Source of the DNA: an uncultured Lachnospiraceae bacterium
Lineage (GTDB): Bacteria > Bacillota > Clostridia > Lachnospirales > Lachnospiraceae
Length of the DNA: 64,000 bases
Assembly: GCA_947631625.1 (NCBI GenBank)
Contig: CANRMA010000003.1
Coordinates: 62,001 to 126,000 of the forward strand
Direction: 5' to 3'
Shown here: positions 16,116 to 24,694 of the stretch, one piece after another
Layout: each line of letters begins with the position of its first letter
How positions within the stretch are numbered: the first letter of the stretch is position 1
Made by a program: the position numbers and the translations under genes
The notes under the pieces: model-generated
Database searches by the model: none
Seen by the model: only the letters and a program-made list of their open reading frames with translations
Told to the model about the DNA's origin: nothing

Positions 16116-17354
16116 TTAAATAAGCGGATATTTATCGGTAAGCTCCTTAACAATAGCCCCTGCTTTGGAAATTCCGCCTTCTCCTTCTTTGATCACGATA
16201 GAGATGGCCTCCGCTATCCTGTCCATATCTTCCGTATTTAAGCCTCTGGAAGTAACTGCAGGAGTTCCAAGACGGATACCGCTTGTTACAAACGGAGATT
16301 TAGGATCGTTTGGAATAGTATTCTTGTTGGCTGTAATATGAGCCTCGTCAAGCAGCTTTTCCACAGCTTTACCGGTCAGATCGTAATTGGTAAGATCCAC
16401 TAACATTAAATGGTTATCCGTTCCGCCTGATACGATCTTTATATTCCTTGAAAGCAGGCCCTTGCACAGCGCCTGAGCATTATCGATAACCCCCTGCTGA
16501 TACTCTTTAAAGGCCGGTGAAAGCGCTTCTTTAAAGCAAACAGCCTTGGCTGCGATAACATGCATGAGAGGGCCGCCCTGAATACCCGGGAAAATGGCCT
16601 TATTAAAGTTATATTTATCGTTCACTTCCTGACTTGACATGATCATACCGCCACGAGGACCGCGCAACGTCTTATGTGTAGTCGTTGTCGTTACATGCGC
16701 ATACGGTATCGGACTTGGATGTAATCCCGCTGCAACAAGTCCCGCTATATGGGCAATATCCACCATAAGAACCGCTCCCACTTCATCCGCGATCTCCCTG
16801 AATCTCTTAAAGTCTATTGTTCTTGCATATGCCGAAGCTCCTGCAACTATCATTTTAGGCTTACATTCCAAAGCGATCTCGCGAACCTTATCATAATCAA
16901 TGAAGCCTTCATCATTGACTCCGTAAGGCACACATTTAAAATACTTACCTGACATATTTACCGGTGAACCGTGTGAAAGATGTCCGCCGTGGTCTAAATT
17001 CATACCCATGAAAGTATCGCCCGGCTCCATTACCGCAAAAAATACTGCCATATTAGCCTGAGCTCCTGAATGGGGCTGTACATTTACATATTCACAGCCA
17101 AATAACTCTTTGGCGCGTTCTCTTGCCAGATCTTCAACTACATCCACACATTCGCATCCGCCATAATATCTTTTGCCGGGATATCCTTCTGCATATTTAT
17201 TGGTAAGAGGACTTCCCATAGCTGCCATTACTGCTTTGCTGACCCAGTTTTCGGATGCTATCAGCTCGATATGTGAGTTCTGGCGCATCTGTTCATCAAC
17301 TATCGCCTGCGCGATCTCGGGATCTGTTACCTTTACTTCATCCAATGAGTACAT
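16116..17354 (-). CDS. glyA: Serine hydroxymethyltransferase
   Basis: PLP enzyme converting serine and tetrahydrofolate to glycine and methylene-[62 protein letters not shown] and [19 protein letters not shown] are family signatures. The PLP lysine is in [16 protein letters not shown]. 412 aa, full length. ATG at 17354 behind a GGAAAGG-type site. Its promoter (17407-17436) is TTGCGT-18-TATACT. The upstream spacer holds a 14-bp repeat array. No glycine riboswitch is visible in the leader. Confidence 0.97.
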   Translation of the reverse strand: MYSLDEVKVTDPEIAQAIVDEQMRQNSHIELIASENWVSKAVMAAMGSPLTNKYAEGYPGKRYYGGCECVDVVEDLARERAKELFGCEYVNVQPHSGAQANMAVFFAVMEPGDTFMGMNLDHGGHLSHGSPVNMSGKYFKCVPYGVNDEGFIDYDKVREIALECKPKMIVAGASAYARTIDFKRFREIADEVGAVLMVDIAHIAGLVAAGLHPSPIPYAHVTTTTTHKTLRGPRGGMIMSSQEVNDKYNFNKAIFPGIQGGPLMHVIAAKAVCFKEALSPAFKEYQQGVIDNAQALCKGLLSRNIKIVSGGTDNHLMLVDLTNYDLTGKAVEKLLDEAHITANKNTIPNDPKSPFVTSGIRLGTPAVTSRGLNTEDMDRIAEAISIVIKEGEGGISKAGAIVKELTDKYPLI

Positions 17355-17406
17355 ATTTATTCCTGCCTTTCCACAACAATTATAAACAATATAAAAAACC
17401 AGTGTA

Positions 17407-17436
17407 AGTATATCATATGGAAATACTTGGACGCAA
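17407..17436 (-). promoter_or_regulatory. Promoter of glyA
   Basis: Minus strand TTGCGT (17436-17431), 18-bp spacer, TATACT (17412-17407), about 50 bases before the start codon. Confidence 0.5.
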
Positions 17437-17447
17437 TATATTCTTCC

Positions 17448-17530
17448 AAATTCTTTTTAGCAAAATTCTTTTGACCAAATCCTTTTTAGCAAATCCTTTT
17501 TAGCAAATCCTTTTTAGCAAATTCTTTTTA
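17448..17530. repeat. 14-bp tandem repeat between glyA and the PAP2 gene
   Basis: About six copies of AAATCCTTTTTAGC and near variants in a row, lying between two divergent genes. Confidence 0.85.
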
Positions 17531-17669
17531 TTTTTATATGATAGTAAATTTCATTAAAAATGTATATAATTAGAAACAATCCTGTTTTCACTTGACTTTT
17601 ATGATTATCATGTTAATATATGACTTGTAAACGGAAACCCTTTTATTATAAGGACAGGTTTAACGGATC

Positions 17670-18365
17670 ATGAAAAATTCAAAAATTTCAGATTATCTTA
17701 ATAAGTATAAACATGCGTTTCCATTGATCGTTTTTATGGCAATATACCTTCTGTGGTTTGGTTATATTGAAAAAAATGTTGACAATTACAGGATAATCCA
17801 TGTTGCGCTTGACGACCACATCCCATTTTGCGAAATATTTATAATACCATATTTATTGTGGTTTTTCTATGTCGCTGCGGTGGTTGTGTACTTTTTGTTC
17901 AAAGATAAAGACGACTATTTCAAAAGTTGTGCTTTCCTGTTTACCGGAATGACCATCTTTTTGCTCATTTCTACACTGTGGCCAAACGGACAGGATTTAA
18001 GACCTTATGAAATGCCCAGGGATAATGTATTTACAAGAATGGTGGCCGCTTTATACAGAACAGATACTCCCACTAATCTCTGGCCTAGCATACATGTGTA
18101 TAACTCAATAGGCTGCCACATTGCAATCATTAAGAGCAGACATTTTGAAAACAGAAAAGGAATACGGATCGCTTCATCAGTTCTTTGTACATCAATTATT
18201 ATGTCAACCATGTTTATAAAACAACATTCGGTATTTGATGTTACAACCGCCTTTATAATGGCATCCGTAATGTATATAATCGTATATCGTTCCGATATGT
18301 TGTTAAATCTTAAACAAAGTTATCAAAGCCGTAAGAAAAGAAAAGCGGGACCGGAGGCTCTCTGA
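17670..18365 (+). CDS. PAP2 superfamily membrane phosphatase
   Basis: 231-aa polytopic membrane protein with about five to six helices (FPLIVFMAIYLLWFGYI, IIPYLLWFFYVAAVVVYFLF, SCAFLFTGMTIFLLISTLW, SSVLCTSIIMSTMF, TAFIMASVMYIIVY). The PAP2 catalytic motifs are LWPSIHVYNSIG (motif 2, PSxH) and FIKQHSVFDV (motif 3, His and Asp). These enzymes dephosphorylate lipid phosphates such as phosphatidic acid or undecaprenyl pyrophosphate, or act in lipid-linked transfer. Alone on the plus strand and ends in a terminator shared with the convergent glycosyltransferase gene. Substrate not readable. Confidence 0.82.
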   Translation: MKNSKISDYLNKYKHAFPLIVFMAIYLLWFGYIEKNVDNYRIIHVALDDHIPFCEIFIIPYLLWFFYVAAVVVYFLFKDKDDYFKSCAFLFTGMTIFLLISTLWPNGQDLRPYEMPRDNVFTRMVAALYRTDTPTNLWPSIHVYNSIGCHIAIIKSRHFENRKGIRIASSVLCTSIIMSTMFIKQHSVFDVTTAFIMASVMYIIVYRSDMLLNLKQSYQSRKKRKAGPEAL

Positions 18366-18380
18366 GTCCCGCCTTTTATT
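18342..18380. terminator. Bidirectional terminator between PAP2 and GT2 genes
   Basis: GCGGGAC and GTCCCGC pair across the last codons and stop of the PAP2 gene. CTTTTATTTTTT follows on the plus strand and a CTTTTCTTTT run follows on the minus strand, so it can serve both convergent genes. Confidence 0.75.
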
Positions 18381-18382
18381 TT

Positions 18383-19408
18383 TTAATTAAACTTAAATAT
18401 CCGTCTGCAGATCTTATAACTCTCTACGGAGATCTTTCTTCCGCCTTTTCCGGGAAGATTCATGGAATTACCCATAATACCAAATCTTAATCTCATATAC
18501 AGAAAAATATCTTTTTGCTTGATGTATTTCCACAGTTCTTTCTTTTTTTCAAGATTTTCCTCAGTACCTGAGCGTAACAGAAGCACAGACGAAACCACTG
18601 TGATAATTTCCAGATAATTTGTCATATACTTTCTCATTTTGGGCTTCCTGCTGATCTCAAATTTTTTCTTAACCAGATAGTCCAACATCAGCTTATTTAC
18701 CTGAATCTGCTGATCTATTCTTGATATCATGACCTGCTCATTTACCGACTGTCCTTCCCTGCCGATATAATACCGATAAAAATTAACGTCCAGATAATAC
18801 ATGGTTTTTACATAAGGCAGCGGTTCATACACAAAAAGATTATCGACATAGAACGTATGTTCGGGCAGTTTGAGCCCACAGTCTTTGAGCAATTTAGTCC
18901 TGTATATGACAGAATGCATCAATATATACTGCCCTTTACGGAAATGCTTAACTTCATCCCAGGTAAATATCTTATCCTTCGGAAGCGCATGATGATATTT
19001 CATTACTTTGTTTTTCTTAGCGCCTTCCTTTTCGTATACAAAATTGCTTATGAGCATATCCAAAACTTTATCGCCGCCGGCGATTTCCTTAAGTGTATCT
19101 AAAATCTTCTTATACGCGCTTTCTTTTACCCAGTCATCGCTGTCAACAACTTTAAAATAAAGTCCGGTTGCATTTAAAAGACCTGTATTGACTGCCGCTC
19201 CGTGGCCTCCGTTTTCCTGATGTACGGCCTTTACTATATTAGGAAAAAGTCTTTCAAATTTATCCGCAATTTCTCCGGTTCTATCCTTAGACCCATCGTC
19301 TACTATAATAATTTCCACATCTTCTCCGCCTGCAAGCAAAGAATCTATACACTTGCTCAAATAGGCTTCGGAATTATAGCTTGGAACTACTATTGACAAT
19401 AATTTCAT
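18383..19408 (-). CDS. Family 2 glycosyltransferase
   Basis: GT-A fold nucleotide-sugar glycosyltransferase. LLSIVVPSYNSEAYLSKCID opens the protein, IIIVDDGSKDRTGEIAD and GGHGAAVNTGLLNATGLYFK follow, and VVDSDDWV is the DxD metal site. 341 aa. The C-terminal half has no membrane helix, so the enzyme is probably cytosolic or peripheral, building surface glycans. ATG at 19408 with AGGAAGAAAGG upstream. Acceptor and donor unknown. Confidence 0.85.
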   Translation of the reverse strand: MKLLSIVVPSYNSEAYLSKCIDSLLAGGEDVEIIIVDDGSKDRTGEIADKFERLFPNIVKAVHQENGGHGAAVNTGLLNATGLYFKVVDSDDWVKESAYKKILDTLKEIAGGDKVLDMLISNFVYEKEGAKKNKVMKYHHALPKDKIFTWDEVKHFRKGQYILMHSVIYRTKLLKDCGLKLPEHTFYVDNLFVYEPLPYVKTMYYLDVNFYRYYIGREGQSVNEQVMISRIDQQIQVNKLMLDYLVKKKFEISRKPKMRKYMTNYLEIITVVSSVLLLRSGTEENLEKKKELWKYIKQKDIFLYMRLRFGIMGNSMNLPGKGGRKISVESYKICRRIFKFN

Positions 19409-19479
19409 TGTTCTTAAACCTTTCTTCCTGTATTTATAAAATAATATAACAGTTCAGAAAGAATCATTTGGACGTATGG

Positions 19480-20400
19480 TCAGCTGCTGTCCGGTCCCTT
19501 GTTCTTATATGGCACTCTCGCCGAAGGCACTACCTCGGAAGCAGTCTGAGTATGTATGGGCTGATCGTCAAAAAATATATGAGCGCCAAACGCCTTAAGC
19601 ACATCCTTTTTCCTGACACCGCCAAGGAAAAAAGCTTCATCGATCCTGACATTCCATGCGCGCAATGTACGGATAACCCGTTCATGCGCAGGCGCGCTCC
19701 TTGAAGTAACAAGCGCGGTCCTGATAGGAGCTTCTTCAGTGCTGAAGTCTTTCTGCAGTTCTGACAAAGTCCTAAGGAACTTGGCAAAAGGCCCCTCCTT
19801 CAAAGGATTATTGGCGTTTTTTCTTTCATTTTCTTCAAATGCTTCCAACCCCTGCTCTTTAAATATCTGTTCGGATTCATCTGAAAAAAGCACTGCGTCT
19901 CCGTCAAACGCTATTCGTATCTGTTTGATCCTGTGGTCACAATCATATGTATGCATTCCGTCACTGCATATAATTCCGGCGGCAATATTGGAATCTATTG
20001 CGCTTTGAACATCATCTTCATATGCCGACAAAAACAGATCCGTCTTAAAAGCTTCCAGGTATGGAGCCAGAGACGCTCCGCTTGCCAGTACGGCCCTCGT
20101 TATGTTAAGCCCATAATGCTTAATTGCATTAAATACCCTGAGAGACGTATCGGGACTGTTTCTTGACATTATTATCACTTCCACACAGCCCTCTTTACCG
20201 GGCAGCTCATTCAGATTTAAAAGAGCTTTTATAAGCGGAAAGCCCGGCCCCGGTTTAAGTATCTCATCCTCATGCTCCACCTGATACCTGCAGTAAGCTT
20301 CCACACCATCGGTTTCGAATATCCGATTCTCGCATGACAGATCAAACAAGGCTCTTGAAGAAACTCCCACAACAAGTTTTTTCTCCAGATCATAAGACAT
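19480..20400 (-). CDS. 5'-nucleotidase (cytosolic NT5C1-like, PF06189 type)
   Basis: HAD-like nucleotidase that removes phosphate from nucleoside 5'-monophosphates. The family pattern is visible: LVVGVSSRALFDLSCENRIF at the start, VEVIIMSRNSPDTSLRVFNA, then RIAFDGDAVLFSDESE (Asp-rich catalytic loop), RTALVTSRSAPAHERVIRTL and a C-terminal AHIFFDDQPIHTQTA (second metal site). 306 aa, normal length. ATG at 20400 behind AGGAGGG. Same strand as the glycosyltransferase and DUF1653 genes. Confidence 0.85.
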   Translation of the reverse strand: MSYDLEKKLVVGVSSRALFDLSCENRIFETDGVEAYCRYQVEHEDEILKPGPGFPLIKALLNLNELPGKEGCVEVIIMSRNSPDTSLRVFNAIKHYGLNITRAVLASGASLAPYLEAFKTDLFLSAYEDDVQSAIDSNIAAGIICSDGMHTYDCDHRIKQIRIAFDGDAVLFSDESEQIFKEQGLEAFEENERKNANNPLKEGPFAKFLRTLSELQKDFSTEEAPIRTALVTSRSAPAHERVIRTLRAWNVRIDEAFFLGGVRKKDVLKAFGAHIFFDDQPIHTQTASEVVPSARVPYKNKGPDSS

Positions 20401-20481
20401 AGTATCCCTCCTGACATAGACCGATACGATATATCATACAGCTTTTATGATAAACCTCATATCGATCTCTGTCAGGACAAC

Positions 20482-21087
20482 TCATCTTAACCTGTTGCAC
20501 TCATACTTTTCAAAGGTAAGAAGACAGTTCTTAAGTTCATTATATCTGTCTTCTATATCTCCTTCCTTTATCTCAATGTCTGTTGCAACAGCCATAGTAT
20601 TGATCATCTCATCATCAATACGGCTATGCAGCATACTTAAGATCTCAAGCCTGCGCTCATAGGTGTCCGCATCAAGAAACTGTAATACCAGAGGATCGAT
20701 ATCAGGTTCTTCCTGTTTCTCATTATCTTTTACAGGTAAATCTTCAGGTATTTTCGTACTGTTGTCCTGAACATGACCACTGCCGTCATGTTTGCCGTCT
20801 GCATGTTCATTATTTTCATACTCACCTTCTGCCCGAGATGATAAAGGTGAACTGTCAGCATTAAACAGTTCAAAACGGTAATTTTGCAATGCATTGGGAT
20901 ATTTCTCTTTGTCTACCTCTTCCATAAATGATGAAAGTTCTCTTGCATAAATCTGAAAATCTCCATACATAGCCTGATAAATCACCATAGTCTCGCCTGT
21001 TTCGCTATGTTTGGCAAGACATCTTACCTGATACAGATTTCCCTTAAAATGTCTGTACATTTCCTGTGGCTGCGGATCATGTCTCAT
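20482..21087 (-). CDS. DUF1653 domain protein with long C-terminal extension
   Basis: Residues 10-58 are a DUF1653 domain: MYRHFKGNLYQVRCLAKHSE, ETMVIYQAMYGDFQIYAREL, FMEEVDKEKYP. An acidic disordered linker follows (residues ~70-130, rich in E, D, N, H), then a helical tail (YERRLEILSMLHSRIDDEMI). The start is the ATG at 21087, with GGAGG 6-7 bases upstream; the reading frame extends 16 codons further but without a site. Function of DUF1653 is unknown. Confidence 0.82.
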   Translation of the reverse strand: MRHDPQPQEMYRHFKGNLYQVRCLAKHSETGETMVIYQAMYGDFQIYARELSSFMEEVDKEKYPNALQNYRFELFNADSSPLSSRAEGEYENNEHADGKHDGSGHVQDNSTKIPEDLPVKDNEKQEEPDIDPLVLQFLDADTYERRLEILSMLHSRIDDEMINTMAVATDIEIKEGDIEDRYNELKNCLLTFEKYECNRLR

Positions 21088-21286
21088 TCCGGTCCTCCAT
21101 TCCTGATATCCGGCGCAGGTAACCCTTACCCACACTTTTCATCATTCCTGTTAATTATTGTAAACTCAGAAAGCATTATATGAATCGTCCAAGATTCTTA
21201 CTGTATTATTATAATCCCAAACCACTAAAATGTCATTCCTATAAATTCTTAAAAATATGTAATATTTTGCCTAATGATACTTTTTA

Positions 21287-21649
21287 TCAGATAAATTCAT
21301 ATTTAAAACTACAATTTTGATCGGCAAAGCCAACTTTGGAAAGTATTTCAAGCAGCTTATCTCTCCCATCCACATCAAGAGAATTGATCTTCTTATGATG
21401 TATAAGGACTGTATAATTGCGCATGCCGTCGGCTTCCTCTACCCATCTTACGGTAACGCCGCCATGCTCATAACCTTCACCGTCAAGTATGTCTCTTACC
21501 TGATTCAGATACATTTTCTCCGCGCAGACATAATACTGTTTCCGTTGTCTGTCCCTGCTCTGGCTGAGAACGGTCAGGGTTGTCGTAAAAAAGATCACCG
21601 CTGCCAACATTATTGTAACAACCGCATATAAATACTCATTTTTCTTCAT
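21287..21649 (-). CDS. Small membrane protein under SOS-box control, function unknown
   Basis: 120 aa. One N-terminal membrane helix (YAVVTIMLAAVIFFTTTLTV) is followed by a soluble part (RKQYYVCAEKMYLNQVRD, VTVRWVEEADGMRNYTVLIH). I recognise no family. ATG at 21649 behind GAAGGAGGAG. Two LexA-type boxes overlap its promoter (21665-21702), so DNA damage should induce it. A small single-pass membrane protein with this control recalls SOS cell-division inhibitors such as YneA, but there is no LysM domain and no sequence evidence for that role. Its neighbour upstream is a dead helicase gene. Coding status supported by ribosome site, promoter and length. Confidence 0.75.
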   Translation of the reverse strand: MKKNEYLYAVVTIMLAAVIFFTTTLTVLSQSRDRQRKQYYVCAEKMYLNQVRDILDGEGYEHGGVTVRWVEEADGMRNYTVLIHHKKINSLDVDGRDKLLEILSKVGFADQNCSFKYEFI

Positions 21650-21664
21650 GGCTCCTCCTTCTTT

Positions 21665-21702
21665 CGAACAAATGTTCTATAATTATAATAAAACATATGT
21701 TC
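21665..21702 (-). promoter_or_regulatory. Two LexA/SOS boxes
   Basis: Box 1: GAACAAATGTTC at 21666-21677, a perfect GAAC-N4-GTTC dyad. Box 2: on the minus strand GAACATATGTTT at 21702-21691, one base off. A TTGAAA-17-TATTAT promoter can be placed so that box 2 lies in the spacer and box 1 just after the -10, the arrangement expected for repression. Confidence 0.75.
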
Positions 21703-21755
21703 GAATTTTTCAAGTTATTTTTCGGAATTTATTAACCGGAATTTATTAACTAAAA

Positions 21756-22452
21756 CTATACTATCATGATCAAAGTCCTATAAACCGTACTTTGATAAAA
21801 ATATTTCCATCTTTGAAAATTATTATGACCTGCATCATTTGTAAAGGTGATCATGAAAATCTTCGACAACCAAAGTTCCGGATGCATATGCAAGAGAAAC
21901 ATGATACGGTCAATCATTACCGTTGTTTTGCCAGTACCGGCAGATGCTTGAACGACGATATGCTCTGACTCTTTACAATGCTCCACCTGATACTTAGCAG
22001 AATTAAACATAGGACAATCCTCTGCTATTTTCTCAAATAACATCTGATCGCCTTCACCATACACAAAAATTCCCTGTTCAGTAATTTGTGCTACGTATGC
22101 CTGAAGGAGAAATGCTTTTGCAAATTCAGAATACTTATCTTTCAGCAGCGCTACCTCTTCCTCTTTTCCAAACCAAAGAACCTTGGTTCCCAAGGATATC
22201 CAATTAAAAATTCTATTTTCATACTTTGTTAAATTCTGATATTTCGCCTGATATCTTCAAGCTTTCAAGTGCCTCCCAGAGATTATCCGTTGTAACACCT
22301 AACTGCTCAGCATTTGTCTTAGACAAAATAATGTAGTTCTTGCTATCCTTCATTAAGGATATATTCTGTTCTTCCTCAATAGCTGTAGAAAGCTTAAGAT
22401 CTTCATTCTGAATAGCAATGTGTGTTGCACCATAAAGATTTCTACAGCCCAA
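21756..22452 (-). pseudogene. UvrD-like helicase fragment (frameshifted, truncated)
   Basis: A 146-codon frame at 22193-21756 contains the Walker A region IVVQASAGTGKTTVMIDRI and motif Ia FMITFTNDAG of UvrD/AddA-type helicases, then breaks into unrelated sequence and stops. Upstream, 22452-22219 carries another ~77-codon piece (NYIILSKTNAEQLGVTTDNL) in a different frame. Reading through the junction (AKYQNLTKYENRIFNW) suggests one former gene with a frameshift near 22215. Motifs III-VI are absent, so no helicase activity is expected. Confidence 0.7.
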
Positions 22453-22559
22453 CGTTTCTGATTATTCTTTCCCTCAAAATTGAGCCTTCTGACCAAGATT
22501 CATCGGTCGGATGAACTTTGAAATAAGGTGGAAAGAATAGCGAAAAATAAAGTTGACGG

Positions 22560-22731
22560 CGCCAAAACGGCGCCATAAACAAAAACTCCAGCAAATTTAG
22601 AGTTCGTTGGAGAAATACTTTGACATATGAGATACATAGTGTTAATGATGGGTCTGAAATTTTTTATATTTCCTGTATCGGCAAAAATAGGACTTTTTTA
22701 CGTTGAATAAATAGATATTTTGCCGATAATG
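22560..22731. promoter_or_regulatory. Inverted repeats upstream of the Fic gene
   Basis: GGCGCC-AAAAC-GGCGCC forms a small hairpin near 22560. Closer to the gene, TATCGGCAAAA (about 22675) and TTTTGCCGATA (about 22719) form a spaced dyad around a T-rich stretch, about 50 bases before the start. The dyad is a reasonable operator for a self-regulated gene; the Fic protein itself has an N-terminal DNA-binding-like domain. Confidence 0.4.
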
Positions 22732-22781
22732 TGATATACTATATTTAGAAGTGAAAAAGGAATTCCGAATGGTGGGAAAGC

Positions 22782-23678
22782 ATGCGATATCTATCAGTTG
22801 CAGAAATAGCAAAAAAATGGAATGTATCGGAACGTAGTGTAAGAAATTACTGTGCCAATGGTCGTGTGCCCGGAGCGTTTCTTACCGGCAAAACATGGAA
22901 TGTTCCGGAAGATGCGATAAAGCCGGAGCGTTCCAATCAGAAAAAGGAACATCCACATACACTTTTGGATATCTTAAAGGAACAAAAGGCAAGTAAATAT
23001 TCAGGTGGCATCTATCACAAAACACAGATTGAATTAACATATAATTCCAATCATATGGAAGGGAGTCGTTTGACTCATGACCAGACCAGATATATCTTTG
23101 AAACAAACACAATCGGAATCGGAAATGAAGTCATTAATGTAGATGATGTGATTGAAACCGCTAATCATTTTCGCTGTATCGATTTGATTATTGAAGGCGC
23201 CAAAGCAGCGTTAACCGAGAAATTTATCAAGGAGCTTCATTTGATTTTAAAGAACGGAACTACCGATTCCAGAAAAGAGTGGTTTGCAGTAGGTGATTAT
23301 AAGAAATTACCCAATGAAGTTGGAGGTATGGAAACGACTCTTCCGGAAGATGTGCATGGTAAAATGAAAATGTTGCTGGCTGAGTATAATGCCAAAGAAG
23401 ATAAGACTTTAAATGATATTTTAGAGTTTCATGTAGAGTTTGAAAGAATTCATCCTTTTCAAGATGGCAATGGTCGTGTGGGAAGACTACTTATGTTCAA
23501 GGAATGTCTGAAATACAATATTGTACCATTCATCATCGAGGATAATTTGAAACTGTATTATTATCGTGGATTAAAGGAATGGAATCAGGAAAAGGGATAC
23601 TTAACAGATACTTGTCTGGCGGCACAAGATAAGTATAAAGCTTATCTTGATTTTTTCCGAATTGAGTACGAAGAATGA
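22782..23678 (+). CDS. Fic family protein with N-terminal helix-turn-helix
   Basis: 298 aa. Residues 1-50 look like a MerR/excisionase-type helix-turn-helix (YLSVAEIAKKWNVSERSVRN, GRVPGAFLTGKTWNVPEDAI). A Fic fold follows, with the catalytic loop HPFQDGNGRVGR matching HPFx(D/E)GNGRxxR, so AMP transfer from ATP to a protein hydroxyl is expected. TYNSNHMEGSRLT carries an SxxxEG motif, the class II inhibitory helix, so the enzyme should be autoinhibited. ATG at 22782 with GGTGGG upstream. An HTH-Fic could control its own promoter, where a dyad is seen. Target unknown. Confidence 0.88.
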   Translation: MRYLSVAEIAKKWNVSERSVRNYCANGRVPGAFLTGKTWNVPEDAIKPERSNQKKEHPHTLLDILKEQKASKYSGGIYHKTQIELTYNSNHMEGSRLTHDQTRYIFETNTIGIGNEVINVDDVIETANHFRCIDLIIEGAKAALTEKFIKELHLILKNGTTDSRKEWFAVGDYKKLPNEVGGMETTLPEDVHGKMKMLLAEYNAKEDKTLNDILEFHVEFERIHPFQDGNGRVGRLLMFKECLKYNIVPFIIEDNLKLYYYRGLKEWNQEKGYLTDTCLAAQDKYKAYLDFFRIEYEE

Positions 23679-23959
23679 GACGACGGATTTTACTTACACA
23701 CAGATAAAACGTCCAGCCAACGGCTGAATTTTAAGCGCTTACGGTTGATGCCTTCGCCCATTAACCATATACTCTATAAAAACAAAAAACGCTAATTATA
23801 CAAATTATTATGATATATTACAGATTTTGTATGGAAAAATCGGGGAATCCAACATGCCGCTCTGTTGACAAAACGCCCCATCTGCTATACGATATTGCCG
23901 AAGCTGCGTTTTGGACTGTAGTGATATCCGGTTGGAAAAATCCGGCGGAGGTGATGTAT

Positions 23960-24685
23960 ATGAAACCAATGATCGGCGTAATACCTTTATATGATGATGA
24001 AAAGGACAGCATATGGATGCTCCCGGGTTATATGGACGGAATAAGTTTCGCGGGAGGCCTGCCCGTCATTCTTCCGCTTAAGGCGGACGATGGGGATATT
24101 GAACGGCTATGTTCAAGTTTTGACGGTTTTCTTTTTACGGGCGGACATGACGTGGATCCTGAAATGTATGGCGATAAAAGAAGAGACAACTGCGGCCCGT
24201 CCAACCCCGACAGGGACAGGCTTGAAAAAAGAATTTTTGAATATGCCTTAAAAAAGGACATCCCGGTACTGGGCATATGCCGCGGAATACAGCTTATAAA
24301 CGTCTTATGCGGCGGAACTCTGTACCAGGATATCCCTACGGAATATATTTCCGAAAATAAAGTGCAGCACCATATGTCGCCGCCCTACGATGTACCCTGT
24401 CACGAAGTAAATATTTTGGAAAATACTCCTCTTTTCAGGGAATTAGGCGTATTGACCATATCGGTCAACAGTTATCATCATCAGGCAGTTAAAAAATTAT
24501 CCCCATACCTGCTGCCTATGGCGGTATCGACTGACGGGCTGACAGAGGCGCTTTACATGCCCGGTAAAAAATTTATACAGGCGGTACAATGGCACCCGGA
24601 ATTTAATTTTCATAAAGAAGAGACTTCCCGCAAAATTTTACAAAGCTTTGTGAATGCGTGTATAACGCCCCCGGGCGGTCAATGA
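23960..24685 (+). CDS. Class I glutamine amidotransferase-like hydrolase (peptidase C26, PuuD-like)
   Basis: Gamma-glutamyl hydrolase family enzyme (gamma-glutamyl-GABA hydrolase group). FLFTGGHDVDPEMYG is the oxyanion-side motif, LGICRGIQLINVLCGG carries the nucleophile Cys, and VQWHPEFNF carries the His-Glu pair. About 241 aa, normal size. I place the start at 23960, where GGAGGTG sits about 7 bases upstream; the open frame continues 50 codons further but reads as non-coding. Substrate not decided by sequence; polyamine or peptide gamma-glutamyl bonds are the usual ones. Confidence 0.85.
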   Translation: MKPMIGVIPLYDDEKDSIWMLPGYMDGISFAGGLPVILPLKADDGDIERLCSSFDGFLFTGGHDVDPEMYGDKRRDNCGPSNPDRDRLEKRIFEYALKKDIPVLGICRGIQLINVLCGGTLYQDIPTEYISENKVQHHMSPPYDVPCHEVNILENTPLFRELGVLTISVNSYHHQAVKKLSPYLLPMAVSTDGLTEALYMPGKKFIQAVQWHPEFNFHKEETSRKILQSFVNACITPPGGQ

Positions 24686-24694
24686 GCGGAGAAA

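Noticed and set aside
17355..17660. Glycine riboswitch in front of glyA
   Set aside because: The stretch holds only a promoter and a 14-bp repeat; no riboswitch-like structure is visible.
23810..23959. N-terminal extension of the C26 amidotransferase
   Set aside because: A clear GGAGGTG site places the start at 23960, and the extension does not resemble the family.
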